Shown here piece after piece: positions 36,825 to 47,638 of a stretch of DNA of 64,000 nt (positions are counted from its first letter, which is position 1; every line of letters begins with the position of its first letter). The position numbers and the translations under genes were made by a program. This DNA is from Pseudomonas nitroreducens (GTDB lineage: Bacteria > Pseudomonadota > Gammaproteobacteria > Pseudomonadales > Pseudomonadaceae). Under the pieces are notes generated by a model. That model did no database searches, was not told the origin of the DNA, and saw nothing but the letters and a program-made list of their open reading frames with translations. The stretch is from assembly GCF_024170165.1 (NCBI RefSeq), contig NZ_JALJXP010000007.1:248001-312000 (forward strand), in the 5' to 3' direction.

Positions 36825-37451
36825 TCAGACCAGCGCGTTCCGCTTGGCGAACTCGATCAGGTCAACCAGCGAATGGGCATTGAGCTTCAGCAGCAGCCGG
36901 GTCTTGTAGGTACTGACCGTCTTGTTGCTGATGAACATCTGTTCGGAGATTTCCTTGTTCGAATAACCATTCGCAAGGTACTGGAGGACAGCCATCTCAC
37001 GATCCGAGAGACGCTGGATGAGCTCCTGATCGTCCATCTGGCCATTGTTGCGACGAGTCTGGCGCACCGCCGTGCTGGGGAAGTAGTTGTAGCCGGCGAC
37101 CACCGCGTTGACAGCGCTGATCAGCTCGGACAGGCCGCCTTGCTTGCAGACGAATCCCGAGGCACCCGCCTGCATGCAGCGCATGGCGAACAGCGAGGCG
37201 CTCTGCCCGGTCAGCACCAGCACTTTGAGCGGCAGCTCGAAGGCGGAGATACGGCTGATCACCTCCAGGCCGTCGAGACGGGGAATACCGATATCCAGGA
37301 CGACCAGGTCGGGAACCAGGTCCTTGACGAGCGAAAGCGCATCTACGCCATTGTCGGTCTCACCAACGATGACATGGCCTTCCTTTTCCAGCAGCACACG
37401 CATTGCCATGCGAATGACCGGGTGATCATCGACAATTAGAACTTTGCTCAT
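36825..37451 (-). CDS. LuxR-family response regulator (RocA/BvgA-like)
   Basis: 208-residue NarL/FixJ-type regulator. The receiver (about 1-120) has VLIVDDHPVIRMAMR, phospho-acceptor Asp in VVLDIGIPRLDG, LTGQ and FVCKQG (Lys). The LuxR HTH (about 145-205) has LSDREMAVLQYLANGYSNKE and ISNKTVSTYKTRLL. It pairs with the hybrid kinase, whose start is 8 bp downstream. In P. aeruginosa, Roc systems control cup fimbriae and efflux genes; whether this pair does the same is an inference. Confidence 0.92.
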   Translation of the reverse strand: MSKVLIVDDHPVIRMAMRVLLEKEGHVIVGETDNGVDALSLVKDLVPDLVVLDIGIPRLDGLEVISRISAFELPLKVLVLTGQSASLFAMRCMQAGASGFVCKQGGLSELISAVNAVVAGYNYFPSTAVRQTRRNNGQMDDQELIQRLSDREMAVLQYLANGYSNKEISEQMFISNKTVSTYKTRLLLKLNAHSLVDLIEFAKRNALV

Positions 37452-38222
37452 CAGCTTCCTCCCTCAGACCCTTCGTAAAAATGTCCTTCGGTAAGATATA
37501 TGCAGAGCCGGCGCTGTCGAGATTACCTACCCTCAATATTGGCCATTAGAGGGCTTTCCTACACAACATCTAAATAATTCCTACAAGGAACCTTAAATAT
37601 TTTGACGCCACATCAAAACCGGCAAGAAATTCCTGATAGGAAACGGCAGAAAATCTGACTACGTTTCCTGACAATCCTCCTCACTGTCGCTGCTTTTCCC
37701 ATCTACCAGAGGCTCGATATACGCCTGAGCTACTCGTCGCGACCTGACCTTCGTCACTCGGCTTCCGGCAGCCACAGAGATCACGCCAACCCCTCTGACT
37801 AGGCCATTACGCCATGGACCATCCCAGTTGCACTCATCGCCGACCATTCCCGACACGGCCCTTGATCACATTTGCTGTCAGCCAGCGTCTGACAATCGCC
37901 CTGCCTCTTCCCCTCGCCAGACAGATCGGCTATCGAACACAGAAGGGTTAATACGGAGTCTCTTCTGAAACTTTCACAATCAAGATAACGACGCAACGAC
38001 TCGAACCAGCATATATCGTGAAACTCAATTACCACCCAGAATCATGAACCACAAGAAACTCCTTGACCGGAGAACTTAACCCTCATTCAACCGGACAATC
38101 AGAGCGATGCATTGGCGAATCAACATATCCAGCAGCAATAAATCCTGATACCCGAAAATGGATAGCACTGAATTAACCAACCGCAATCACCGACTGAACC
38201 CCATTACAGCCTGGAGTTTTAC
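37452..38222. other. AT-rich intergenic region upstream of the response regulator
   Basis: 771 bp with visibly lower GC than the rest of the window, especially 37485-37660 and 37940-38220 (AT-rich runs such as AAATATTTT and TAAATAATTCC). It separates the regulator (minus) from a stand-alone receiver gene (plus), and so must hold both promoters. It contains two overlapping short minus-strand frames (see pseudogene entry) and short repeats of TTCCT/AGGAA (37552, 37586, 37633, 37637, 37666). Composition suggests acquired DNA or a regulatory region bound by H-NS-like (MvaT) proteins. Confidence 0.7.
37659..38035 (-). pseudogene. Possible degraded gene: two overlapping short frames, MORN-like pattern
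   Basis: Frame one (38035-37799, GTG start, 78 codons) contains LTLLCSIADLSGEGKRQGDC and SKCDQGPC. Frame two (37856-37659, 65 codons) contains GDECNWDGPWRNGLVRGVGV. Spliced with a one-base shift near 37850, they give a Cys/Gly-rich stretch with a repeated G-x-G...C...W...G pattern reminiscent of MORN-type repeats, preceded by a hydrophobic, lipobox-like LLC. No ribosome site is convincing. It may be a frameshifted remnant of a small exported protein or chance. Confidence 0.3.
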
Positions 38223-38633
38223 GTGCAGGACAACAAATTCAGCATCCTGATAGTCGAAGACCATCCCTTCCAACTGATCGCCACACAAATGCAACTGAAC
38301 AGATTGGGCTTCTTCCGCCTGGCGCCCGCTCTCAATGCCAATGAAGCGCGGGAGGAGTGTGCACGCCGCAACGAACCGTTCGACTTGCTGCTCTGCGATA
38401 TCAACCTGCCGGACACTGACGGCATAGAACTGCTCGGCGAACTGGCCGAAGCCGGCCATATTCGCCAGGCGGTCCTCCTGAGTTGCCGCGATACCGAAGA
38501 CCTGCAGGCCTTGCAGAAAACCCTGCGTGCACGGGGTTTACCCATCCTGGCTTGCCTGTCGAAGCCACTCGATGAATGGGCGCTGCTGCAGACCCTGGAA
38601 AAGGACAAGCGCCTCAGGACGCGGGCAGATTGA
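38223..38633 (+). CDS. Stand-alone receiver-domain protein (RocR-like receiver without EAL)
   Basis: 136-residue single receiver domain. FSILIVEDHPFQLIATQMQL has the acidic pair, LLLCDINLPDTDG the phospho-acceptor Asp (about 58), VLLSC the Ser/Thr position and ACLSKPL the Lys. There is no output domain. The style (EDHPFQ, SKPLDEW) resembles the receiver of RocR/SadR, which normally has a C-terminal EAL domain; here the gene stops after the receiver. The start is GTG at 38223, with GGAG 6 nt upstream. It overlaps the convergent yggL gene by 20 bp. It may compete for phosphate with the LuxR-type regulator of the neighbouring system. Confidence 0.82.
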   Translation: MQDNKFSILIVEDHPFQLIATQMQLNRLGFFRLAPALNANEAREECARRNEPFDLLLCDINLPDTDGIELLGELAEAGHIRQAVLLSCRDTEDLQALQKTLRARGLPILACLSKPLDEWALLQTLEKDKRLRTRAD

Positions 38634-38961
38634 CTGGCTGGTCCGGGTACCAGGCATCGATCAGCGGGCTGAGGCTGAAACCTGCGAGTTCCGGCTGCTG
38701 CTTCAGCCATCCGTCGATCAATTCGCGCTGCTCCAGGCTCACCGAGCCGCGCCGGGCGAGGCAGATGAACCCATACTCGTCGCAACCGCTATAGACCAGA
38801 TCGTTGGGTTCGACGGCAACGGCCGCAAATCGCTCCATGAAAGCACTAACGGCCTCTTCGCCCGTCCCTTCCCTGTACTGAAAACTCAGTTCGAAGCCGA
38901 GCTCCTGGAACTCATCGACACACAACTTCTTGCGTAAACGACGGGAACGATGGGTCGCCAT
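38614..38961 (-). CDS. yggL: YggL family protein (DUF469)
   Basis: 115-residue basic-start protein: RSRRLRKKLCVDEFQELGFE is the YggL/DUF469 hallmark, followed by YREGTGEEAVSAFMERF and EPNDLVYSGCDEYGFIC. E. coli YggL associates with the 50S ribosomal subunit. The length is slightly longer than E. coli YggL (108 aa). Converges on and overlaps the receiver gene by 20 bp. Family call firm, function ribosome-linked by homology only. Confidence 0.9.
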   Translation of the reverse strand: MATHRSRRLRKKLCVDEFQELGFELSFQYREGTGEEAVSAFMERFAAVAVEPNDLVYSGCDEYGFICLARRGSVSLEQRELIDGWLKQQPELAGFSLSPLIDAWYPDQPVNLPAS

Positions 38962-39216
38962 CTGAATCTCTCCTCAGGAGGGCTTTCGCCGCTCGATGCA
39001 CGAGTATGTCCGGAACATATCCGGGACTTGCGCGAACAATGTCCCGATGTGCCTCTCCGGGACGACTGGCATCCGAAGGCCAGCGCATCCTGGAACGGCT
39101 TGCGGCATAATGTGTCGCAGCTCCCGGTCCAACAGGGAGTATTTCATCTGTAGTGTTGCGCTTCATCTTTTCATTTTTTCAAGTCAATGCCCGACCACTG
39201 GGATGTCATCTTTTCT

Positions 39217-40653
39217 ATGTTCAAGTCTCTGCGTGTCCTCGCTCTCGCTACCTTATTGCCCTTCGCCTTGCCGGCCGTTGCCCAGATCAACAGCACCCTG
39301 CCCGAACGTGTACAGAAAGCGCTGAGGGCCAGCAAGCTCACCGACGACGCCCTGTCGCTGGTGATGATTCCCCTGGAAGGCCCCGGCAACGCCACCTATT
39401 TCAACGCTGACGTCTCGGTGAACCCGGCGTCGACTATGAAACTGTTCACCACCTATGCTGCCCTGGAAATGCTCGGCCCGACCTACCAGTGGCAGACCGA
39501 GTTCTACACCGACGGCCAGCTCAAGGACGGCACCCTCAACGGCAACCTCTATCTCAAGGGCGGCGGCGACCCGAAGCTGAACCTGGAGAAGCTCTGGCTG
39601 ATGATGCGCGACCTGCGCGCCAATGGCGTGAACAAGGTCACCGGCGACCTGGTGCTGGATCGCAGCTATTTCAACATCCCGCAACTGCCGGTCTTCAACG
39701 ACGACGGCGGCGACGACAACAAGCCATTCCTGGTCGGCCCGGATTCTCTGATGGTCAACCTGAAGAGCGTGCGTCTGGTGATCCGCACCGAAGGCAGCAA
39801 GGCCACCGTGCTGATGGACCCGCCGCTGGCGAACGTGCGTATCGACAACCAGATCCAGGTGAGCAAGGCCGCAGCCTGCCCAGCCTGGCCGAAGCTGCGC
39901 TTCAACCCGGTGACCCAGTTCGACGGCACTTCGCTGGTCGCCACCGGGCAGATTCCGCAGGGCTGCAGCGCCCAGACCTACATGTCCCTTCTCGAGCACC
40001 CCGCCTATACCGCCGGCGCCGTGCGCGGTATCTGGCAGGAGCTGGGCGGCAGCATCCTCGGCAAGGACCGCGAAGGTACCGTGCCGAAGAACGCCACCCT
40101 GGTAGCCCGCGCCATGTCGCCGGACGTCGTGGAAATCATCCGCGACATCAACAAGTTCAGTAACAACACCATGGCCCGCCAGCTGTTCCTCTCGGTCGGC
40201 CGCCAGTATCGCAATGGCGCCGACGCAGACGACGCCCAGGCCGCCCAGCGGGTGATCCGCCAGTGGCTGGCGCGCAAGGGCATCACCGCGAGCCATCTGG
40301 TGATGGAAAACGGTTCGGGCCTGTCCCGCGACGAGCGAGTCAGCGCCCGCGAAATGGCCGCCATGCTCCAGGCTGCGTGGCACAGCCCCTACGCCGCGGA
40401 GTACATCTCCTCGCTACCGATCGTGGCGAAGGACGGCACCATGCGCAAACGCCTGCGTGGCACGCCCATGGCCGGCGAAGCCCACGTGAAGACCGGTACC
40501 CTGAACACCGTACGCGCGCTCGCCGGCTTCAGCCGCGACGCCAACGGCCGCACCTGGGTAGTAGTGGCAATCCTCAACAGCAACCGGCCGTGGGGTGCCT
40601 CGTCGATCCTCGATCAGGTGTTGCTCGACCTCTACAGCAGCACCAAGCGCTGA
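39217..40653 (+). CDS. dacB: D-alanyl-D-alanine carboxypeptidase/endopeptidase, PBP4 (DacB)
   Basis: 478-residue class C low-molecular-mass penicillin-binding protein. The signal peptide MFKSLRVLALATLLPFALPA ends at AVAQ. Catalytic motifs: SxxK in NPASTMKLFTTY (nucleophile Ser about 64), SxN in KFSNNTMARQL (about 310) and KTG in HVKTGTLNTV (about 425). It trims or cleaves peptide stems of periplasmic peptidoglycan. In P. aeruginosa, loss of DacB triggers AmpC hyperproduction. The frame opens ten codons earlier (MPDHWDVIFS), but the ATG at 39217 heads the signal peptide. Confidence 0.95.
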   Translation: MFKSLRVLALATLLPFALPAVAQINSTLPERVQKALRASKLTDDALSLVMIPLEGPGNATYFNADVSVNPASTMKLFTTYAALEMLGPTYQWQTEFYTDGQLKDGTLNGNLYLKGGGDPKLNLEKLWLMMRDLRANGVNKVTGDLVLDRSYFNIPQLPVFNDDGGDDNKPFLVGPDSLMVNLKSVRLVIRTEGSKATVLMDPPLANVRIDNQIQVSKAAACPAWPKLRFNPVTQFDGTSLVATGQIPQGCSAQTYMSLLEHPAYTAGAVRGIWQELGGSILGKDREGTVPKNATLVARAMSPDVVEIIRDINKFSNNTMARQLFLSVGRQYRNGADADDAQAAQRVIRQWLARKGITASHLVMENGSGLSRDERVSAREMAAMLQAAWHSPYAAEYISSLPIVAKDGTMRKRLRGTPMAGEAHVKTGTLNTVRALAGFSRDANGRTWVVVAILNSNRPWGASSILDQVLLDLYSSTKR

Positions 40654-40661
40654 CCCCACGT

Positions 40662-40685
40662 GACCCCGGCCAACTGGCCGGGGTC
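40662..40685. terminator. Hairpin between dacB and the GGDEF gene
   Basis: GACCCCGGCCA / TGGCCGGGGTC: 11-bp stem with a minimal loop, starting 8 bp after the dacB stop and 6 bp before the end of the convergent gene. T-tract is short (TCTTCG), so termination strength is uncertain. Confidence 0.6.
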
Positions 40686-40691
40686 TTCGCA

Positions 40692-43100
40692 TCAGGCTTC
40701 GACCTTCTCCAGACGATCCCGTCCCAGTCGCTTGGCGCGATACACCGCGCGGTCCACCTTGCGCATCAGGTCGTCCGCGCTTTCGCCAGGGCACCAGGAA
40801 GCAACGCCAAAGCTCGCCGTCACCACACCGACACCCTCCATCGGCTGCCCGCGCAGGGCCCTCCAGAGTGCCTCTGCCAGTTGCCAGGCCTGGTCCGTGG
40901 TGCTCCCCGGGCAGAGCACCACCAGTTCCTCGCCACCGATCCGGCAGAACACATCGACTTTGCGCAAGCGCTGCGCGATGCGCTGACACAGGGTGACCAG
41001 CACGATATCCCCCGCCTCGTGACCGAAGCGGTCATTGATGTCCTTGAAGTGGTCGATGTCGAACATCACCAGCGACAACGGCTCGCCACTGCGGGCACAG
41101 CGCGCCATGGCCTGATCCAGTTGCTCCTTGAAGTAGCGGCGATTGTGGATGCCCGTCAGCGCGTCGGTGACTGACAGGCGCCGCAACTCCATCTCCGCCT
41201 CCTTGCGCCGGGTAATGTCGGTGGCGACGCCCAGGAATCCCGTGGTGTTGCCCGCAGAATCGCGCACGCCGGTAATGATCAGATTGATCTTCAGCTGCCG
41301 GCCATCACGGCGCACGCAGGTCCACTCGTGCTCCTCGTGCCCCTCGCCCACGAGAGCACCGACGACGTCGAAGCCGCGAATCTCCCGTCCAAGAATGCTC
41401 GACAGGTCCTGCGCGCGGCGACGGATCTCGTCCTTGACGAAGACATTCTCCGGCACCGGCCGCCCGATCACCTCCTGGGCGCTGTAGCCGAACATGCGCT
41501 CGGCGCCCACGTTGAAGCTGCGCACGAAGCCGCGCAGATCGGTCGAGACGATGGCCACCTGGGTCGCCGCATCGAGCAGTCCGTGCAGGCGACTGTTGAC
41601 CTCGCCCAGCTCCAGTTCGGCGGCCTTGCGCGAACTGATGTCGGTCTGGGTGCCAATCATGCGACGTGGCGAACCATTGTTGTCGCGCTCCACCACCTGG
41701 CCACGATCCAGCACCCAGAGCCAGCGACCACTCTTGCAGCGCAACCGGTGCTCACTCTGATACAGCGAGGTTTCGCCGCGAAGATGCCGGCGCAACGCAT
41801 CGCAGCGCGCGTCCTTGTCATCGGCATGGACCCGGCTCAGGCTCTCGTCGGTGGTCGCGCCCACCTCGCTGTCGCGGTAACCGAGCATGGCCTTCCAGGC
41901 ATGGGAATAGAACACGTTGCCGGTATCCAGGCTCCAGTCCCAGACGCCATGGCCAGCGCTGTCCATGGCGAAATGCAGGCGCGCCTGGTTCTCCTGCAGC
42001 TCCAGCTGGTTGGCCCGCAGTTCAGCGGTGCGCTCGTCCACCAGTTGCAGGGCGCGCTGGCGTTGCCCCAGCAGCGCCAGCACATAGCCGGCCAGCAACA
42101 GCGAAGTCAGCCCGCCAGCGAACGCCACCCAGAGCTGCGGGTGCCCCTGGTTACGCCGCAGGAAGTCGCTGGAAGGCTCGACGCGCACCAGGTAGTCGCG
42201 GCCGGCAAACGGCAGGTGCCGCTCGGCAACCAGTCCCGCCGTCTGATCAGCCGCTACCGGGCTGCGATACAGCGGCACATCCGGACGCGGGTCGCCAGCA
42301 TCGCGCAGCGTCAGCGCCAGCTGCTCGCCGCGTGCTTCCGATCCCTGCTCGATGAGCAGGCGGTAGCTGATCGCCGCCAACAGAATGCCCTGGATGCCGA
42401 CTCGGGTTTCGGCTGTCGGGCTGGGCGTGCTGCTGCGATAGAGTGGCGCCGCCAGCAGCAGACCGGTGGAATCCGCCGGCGGCGCACCGGGCAGGACCAC
42501 GGGCATCGAGGCCGCTACCGAGCGCGTCTTCACCACTCGCTGGGTCAGCTCGCGCCCCGGCAGGGTCGAGTTGAGGTCCAGGCCCAGGGGCATCTCCTGC
42601 AGGTATTCGGAAGCGCCATAGAGGACGGGAAAATAGCGCTCGCGAACCTGCGCCGGGATCGGCTGGCCCTGCAGGTCCAGCTCGAAAAGCATGTAGTCGA
42701 GCATGCCGGCATCATGGGCGCGGGCTTCAAAGGCGGCGCGCTGATGCTGATCCACGCGCGGCAGCCAGGCGTAACCCAGCGTGTCGCCCAGCAATGGACT
42801 GACGAAGTGTTCGAACTCCTCACGGGAAACCTTCGTGGAGTTCTCAAAGAAGCGCTGGATCGATTCCAGTTCGCTCTGCTGATTCGATAGCCGCTCGCGG
42901 ACGCGCTCGATCCGCTCGTTGGCGGCGAGGGAAAACTGCTGCTCCAGGAAGGTGCGTGCATTGCGCCACACATTCCAGCCCAGCAAGGCCGTCAGCAACA
43001 GGCCAGCCACCAGCACGACGCCGGCGGCACGCAGGGCCTTCTTCTGGCTGGCGACTCCCTGAGCGGCGGGCAACTGCTCATAGGCCGGCAACTGAGTCAT
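40692..43100 (-). CDS. CHASE-PAS-PAS-GGDEF diguanylate cyclase
   Basis: 802-residue inner-membrane protein. A first membrane helix (about 27-48; GVVLVAGLLLTALLGWN) and a second (about 310-332; LWVAFAGGLTSLLLAGYVLAL) flank a periplasmic CHASE domain (FFENSTKVSREEFEHFV). Two PAS/PAC domains follow (about 365-490 and 500-625), then a GGDEF domain (about 635-795) with DALTGIHNRRYFKEQL, DIDHFKDIND and active-site loop RIGGEELVVL. GGEEL is an active variant, so c-di-GMP synthesis is expected. No I-site RxxD is evident right before it (RKVDVFCRIGG). Start ATG at 43100 is preferred over an in-frame TTG four codons upstream. Confidence 0.9.
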   Translation of the reverse strand: MTQLPAYEQLPAAQGVASQKKALRAAGVVLVAGLLLTALLGWNVWRNARTFLEQQFSLAANERIERVRERLSNQQSELESIQRFFENSTKVSREEFEHFVSPLLGDTLGYAWLPRVDQHQRAAFEARAHDAGMLDYMLFELDLQGQPIPAQVRERYFPVLYGASEYLQEMPLGLDLNSTLPGRELTQRVVKTRSVAASMPVVLPGAPPADSTGLLLAAPLYRSSTPSPTAETRVGIQGILLAAISYRLLIEQGSEARGEQLALTLRDAGDPRPDVPLYRSPVAADQTAGLVAERHLPFAGRDYLVRVEPSSDFLRRNQGHPQLWVAFAGGLTSLLLAGYVLALLGQRQRALQLVDERTAELRANQLELQENQARLHFAMDSAGHGVWDWSLDTGNVFYSHAWKAMLGYRDSEVGATTDESLSRVHADDKDARCDALRRHLRGETSLYQSEHRLRCKSGRWLWVLDRGQVVERDNNGSPRRMIGTQTDISSRKAAELELGEVNSRLHGLLDAATQVAIVSTDLRGFVRSFNVGAERMFGYSAQEVIGRPVPENVFVKDEIRRRAQDLSSILGREIRGFDVVGALVGEGHEEHEWTCVRRDGRQLKINLIITGVRDSAGNTTGFLGVATDITRRKEAEMELRRLSVTDALTGIHNRRYFKEQLDQAMARCARSGEPLSLVMFDIDHFKDINDRFGHEAGDIVLVTLCQRIAQRLRKVDVFCRIGGEELVVLCPGSTTDQAWQLAEALWRALRGQPMEGVGVVTASFGVASWCPGESADDLMRKVDRAVYRAKRLGRDRLEKVEA

Positions 43101-43202
43101 GCGCTTTCCCAACTCTCAGGGTGACTCAGTTTTTATAGCAGCCGATGGCCATTTGCCCAGCTTTGGCACGACGCACGGCCCAGGCCGCGCGCCGCTCGGG
43201 CC

Positions 43203-45386
<2,184 letters not shown>

Positions 45387-45866
45387 GCAAATAGTTCCCG
45401 GGCCGCAGCCCTTTCATCAAAGCCGCTAATGGCCTTGTCGGCCACCTTGGGTTCATTCGAGAGAACCCAGGCAACCCCTGTCATCATTTTCAGGGATGGA
45501 CCGGCAACCGGCCTGCGGCCTCGCGTCGCAGAAAGTCATCCCACTCGTCGGAACGAGAGGTGGTCTCAATTAGACACACATTCCTCTTGATCCTTGGCAA
45601 GCTCCCGCCCCTGGCGGGTTATGCCGTACTGGCATTTTGCAAACCGGACGAACCTTATGGCCCAAACCCATAAGAGTTACGTCCTTATGACAAATTGGTC
45701 ATTCACAGCCCCGGAACCTTTCGATAGAACTCGGGGTAATCCTTCACCGCAACGGTGTCGGGCGGGGCGCGTCACGCCGGCAATGCGCCCCATTGGCGGA
45801 ATATTCCGCCCGGCCTCCCTGGGGGGCCAACGGGACATAACAGTCAACAAGTGAGGGCAACACCCT
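45387..45866. other. Intergenic region between rlmKL and rmf
   Basis: 480 bp between divergent genes. The left part (45387-45590) should carry the rlmKL promoter; the right part contains a structured rmf leader (next entry). A short frame at 45594-45854 crosses several hairpins and lacks a ribosome site, so it is not called. Confidence 0.6.
45690..45866 (+). ncRNA. Structured 5' leader of rmf (candidate rmf RNA motif)
   Basis: The 180 nt before rmf contain several stems: CCTTCACCG-CAACGGTG, GGGGCGCG-TCACGCCGGCAATG-CGCCCC, GGCGGAA-TA-TTCCGCC (45795-45811 region) and GGCC-TCCCTGGG-GGGCC. The last ends near 45829, about 38 nt before the ATG. A conserved Pseudomonas 'rmf motif' RNA has been described bioinformatically in rmf leaders, and position and genus fit; I cannot confirm a match to its covariance model. 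Confidence 0.55.
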
Positions 45867-46085
45867 ATGAGAAGACTTAAGCGTGATCCGTTGGAAAGAG
45901 CCTTTTTGCGCGGTTATCAGCACGGCATTACTGGAAAATCTCGCGACCTCTGTCCGTTTACCCATCCCACTACCCGGCAATCCTGGCTCAACGGCTGGCG
46001 TGAGGGCCGCGGCGACAACTGGGATGGTTTGACCGGCGCCGCCGGTATTCAACGAGTGAACCAATTGCAGCACGCAACAGGCTGA
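45867..46085 (+). CDS. rmf: Ribosome modulation factor Rmf
   Basis: 72-residue basic protein MRRLKRDPLERAFLRGYQHG, then GITGKSRDLCPF, RQSWLNGWREGRGDNWDG, the canonical Rmf sequence. It dimerises 70S ribosomes into inactive 100S particles with HPF during stationary phase or starvation. ATG follows GAGGGCAACACCCT. The length is somewhat longer than E. coli Rmf (55 aa), as usual in Pseudomonas. Single gene with its own terminator. Confidence 0.96.
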   Translation: MRRLKRDPLERAFLRGYQHGITGKSRDLCPFTHPTTRQSWLNGWREGRGDNWDGLTGAAGIQRVNQLQHATG

Positions 46086-46130
46086 ATCCAGGGTCACCCA
46101 CGACTTCCCCAAGCCGCCCCATCCGGGCGG

Positions 46131-46167
46131 AAAAGGGCGCAAGCCCAAGGGCTCCGAAAGGAGCCCT
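46131..46167. terminator. Paired terminators for rmf and pyrD
   Basis: Two hairpins lie between convergent rmf and pyrD. AGGGCTCC-GAAA-GGAGCCCT (46148-46167), followed on the plus strand by ACTTATTTCT, serves rmf. GGGC-GCAA-GCCC (46135-46146), followed on the minus strand by TTTT, serves pyrD. Confidence 0.85.
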
Positions 46168-46188
46168 ACTTATTTCTCCTGCCTGACC

Positions 46189-47214
46189 TTATGCCCGCTT
46201 CGCCGCCGCAATGGCATCCACCGCCTCGCGGATCAGCGCCGGGCCCTTGTAGATGAACCCCGAGTAGATCTGCACCAGGCTCGCACCCGCCGCGATCTTC
46301 TCTGCTGCATGGGCACCTTCGGTGATGCCGCCAGCGGCGATGATCGGCAGACGACCGCCCAGCTCACCCGCCAGCACCTTGACGATGTGGGTACTCTTTT
46401 CGCGCACCGGAGCGCCCGACAGGCCACCCGCCTCGTTGCCGAACGGCAGGTGCTCGACGCCCTCGCGCCCCAGGGTGGTGTTGGTGGCGATCACCGCATC
46501 CATACCCGACTCGATCAGGGCGGCGGCGACCATCGCGGTTTCCTCGTCGCTCATGTCGGGGGCGATCTTGATCGCCAGCGGAACACGGCGGCCGTGCTGC
46601 ACGGCCAGGTCTTCCTGGCGCTGGCGCAGCGCTTCGAGCAGTTGCTTGAGCGAGTCGCCGAACTGCAGGCTGCGCAGGCCGGGGGTATTCGGCGAGCTGA
46701 CGTTGACCGTGACGTAGCTGGCGTGGGCGTAGACCTTGTCCAGGCAGATCAGGTAGTCATCGACCGCACGCTCGACCGGGGTATCGAAGTTCTTGCCGAT
46801 GTTGATACCCAGCACGCCCTTGTACTTCGCTGCCTTGACCCGCTCGATCAGGTGATCGACGCCATGGTTGTTGAAGCCCATGCGGTTGATGATCGCGGTG
46901 GCCTGCGGCAGGCGGAAGATGCGCGGCTTGGGGTTGCCCGGCTGCGGACGCGGGGTGACGGTGCCGATCTCGACGAAACCGAAGCCCAGCTGGGCGAAGC
47001 CGTCGATGGCGTCGCCGTTCTTGTCCAGGCCGGCGGCCAGCCCTACGGGGTTGGCGAATTCCAGCCCCATGACCATTACTGGCAGGCTTTTCGGCGCCTG
47101 GGTCAGCAGGCCGTTGAGGCCCAGACGGCCACCCGCGCCGATCAGGTCGATGGACAATTCATGGGAAGTTTCCGGGGAGAGCTTGAACAGGAGCTCGCGG
47201 GCCAGGCTGTACAT
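46189..47214 (-). CDS. pyrD: Dihydroorotate dehydrogenase (quinone), class 2
   Basis: 341-residue FMN enzyme that oxidises dihydroorotate to orotate with quinone, the fourth step of pyrimidine synthesis, at the inner membrane. The amphipathic N-terminal helix ([20 protein letters not shown]) is the class-2 quinone tunnel. [20 protein letters not shown] and [11 protein letters not shown] (catalytic Ser region) are conserved, and [17 protein letters not shown] binds the FMN phosphate. The ATG at 47214 is chosen over an upstream extension that lacks homology. Confidence 0.96.
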   Translation of the reverse strand: MYSLARELLFKLSPETSHELSIDLIGAGGRLGLNGLLTQAPKSLPVMVMGLEFANPVGLAAGLDKNGDAIDGFAQLGFGFVEIGTVTPRPQPGNPKPRIFRLPQATAIINRMGFNNHGVDHLIERVKAAKYKGVLGINIGKNFDTPVERAVDDYLICLDKVYAHASYVTVNVSSPNTPGLRSLQFGDSLKQLLEALRQRQEDLAVQHGRRVPLAIKIAPDMSDEETAMVAAALIESGMDAVIATNTTLGREGVEHLPFGNEAGGLSGAPVREKSTHIVKVLAGELGGRLPIIAAGGITEGAHAAEKIAAGASLVQIYSGFIYKGPALIREAVDAIAAAKRA

Positions 47215-47267
47215 GGTCGGGCATCGGTCGGCAAAATGGGGCGCTATTATAGCCAGCCCGCCCTCGC

Positions 47268-47489
47268 TCACGCGAGGCGACGCAGCGCCAGCAGCCGCCC
47301 GGAGTCGTCGAATTCCAGCTCGAAGCTGCCGTGGACTCCGGAGTGAGTGACGAATGGACGCAGGTGATGGGCCGGCAGATTGACCCGTCGGCCATCGCGA
47401 CTGGTCACCTGGACCCGGTTGGCATGCCCGCTATAGAGCGCCTGCAGCCGCTCCGCCGACAGGGATATATCCAGCACAACGCAAGCCAT
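47268..47489 (-). CDS. DUF2835 family protein
   Basis: 73-residue protein: [20 protein letters not shown] and [20 protein letters not shown], the DUF2835 pattern of small gammaproteobacterial proteins with unknown role. Beta-rich and soluble. The frame is open upstream to 47651 but the ATG at 47489 (MACVVLDIS) fits the family. It lies 53 bp upstream of pyrD on the same strand and may be co-transcribed. Confidence 0.87.
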   Translation of the reverse strand: MACVVLDISLSAERLQALYSGHANRVQVTSRDGRRVNLPAHHLRPFVTHSGVHGSFELEFDDSGRLLALRRLA

Positions 47490-47638
47490 GGAGGCCTCCA
47501 GCAAGTGAAGGAAAGAATTTTGCCACAACGCATGCGCCCAACAGCGCCAGGGTTTTCTATGCTTAGGGCAATTCGCCGCGCATCGGGCCCGGCGCTTCCT
47601 GCACTGACCTGCTGGCCATCGGGAGTCTTGCGTCGTCC

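Noticed and set aside
45594..45854. 86-codon frame in the rmf leader
   Set aside because: Runs through several hairpins and has no ribosome binding site; better explained as a structured RNA leader.
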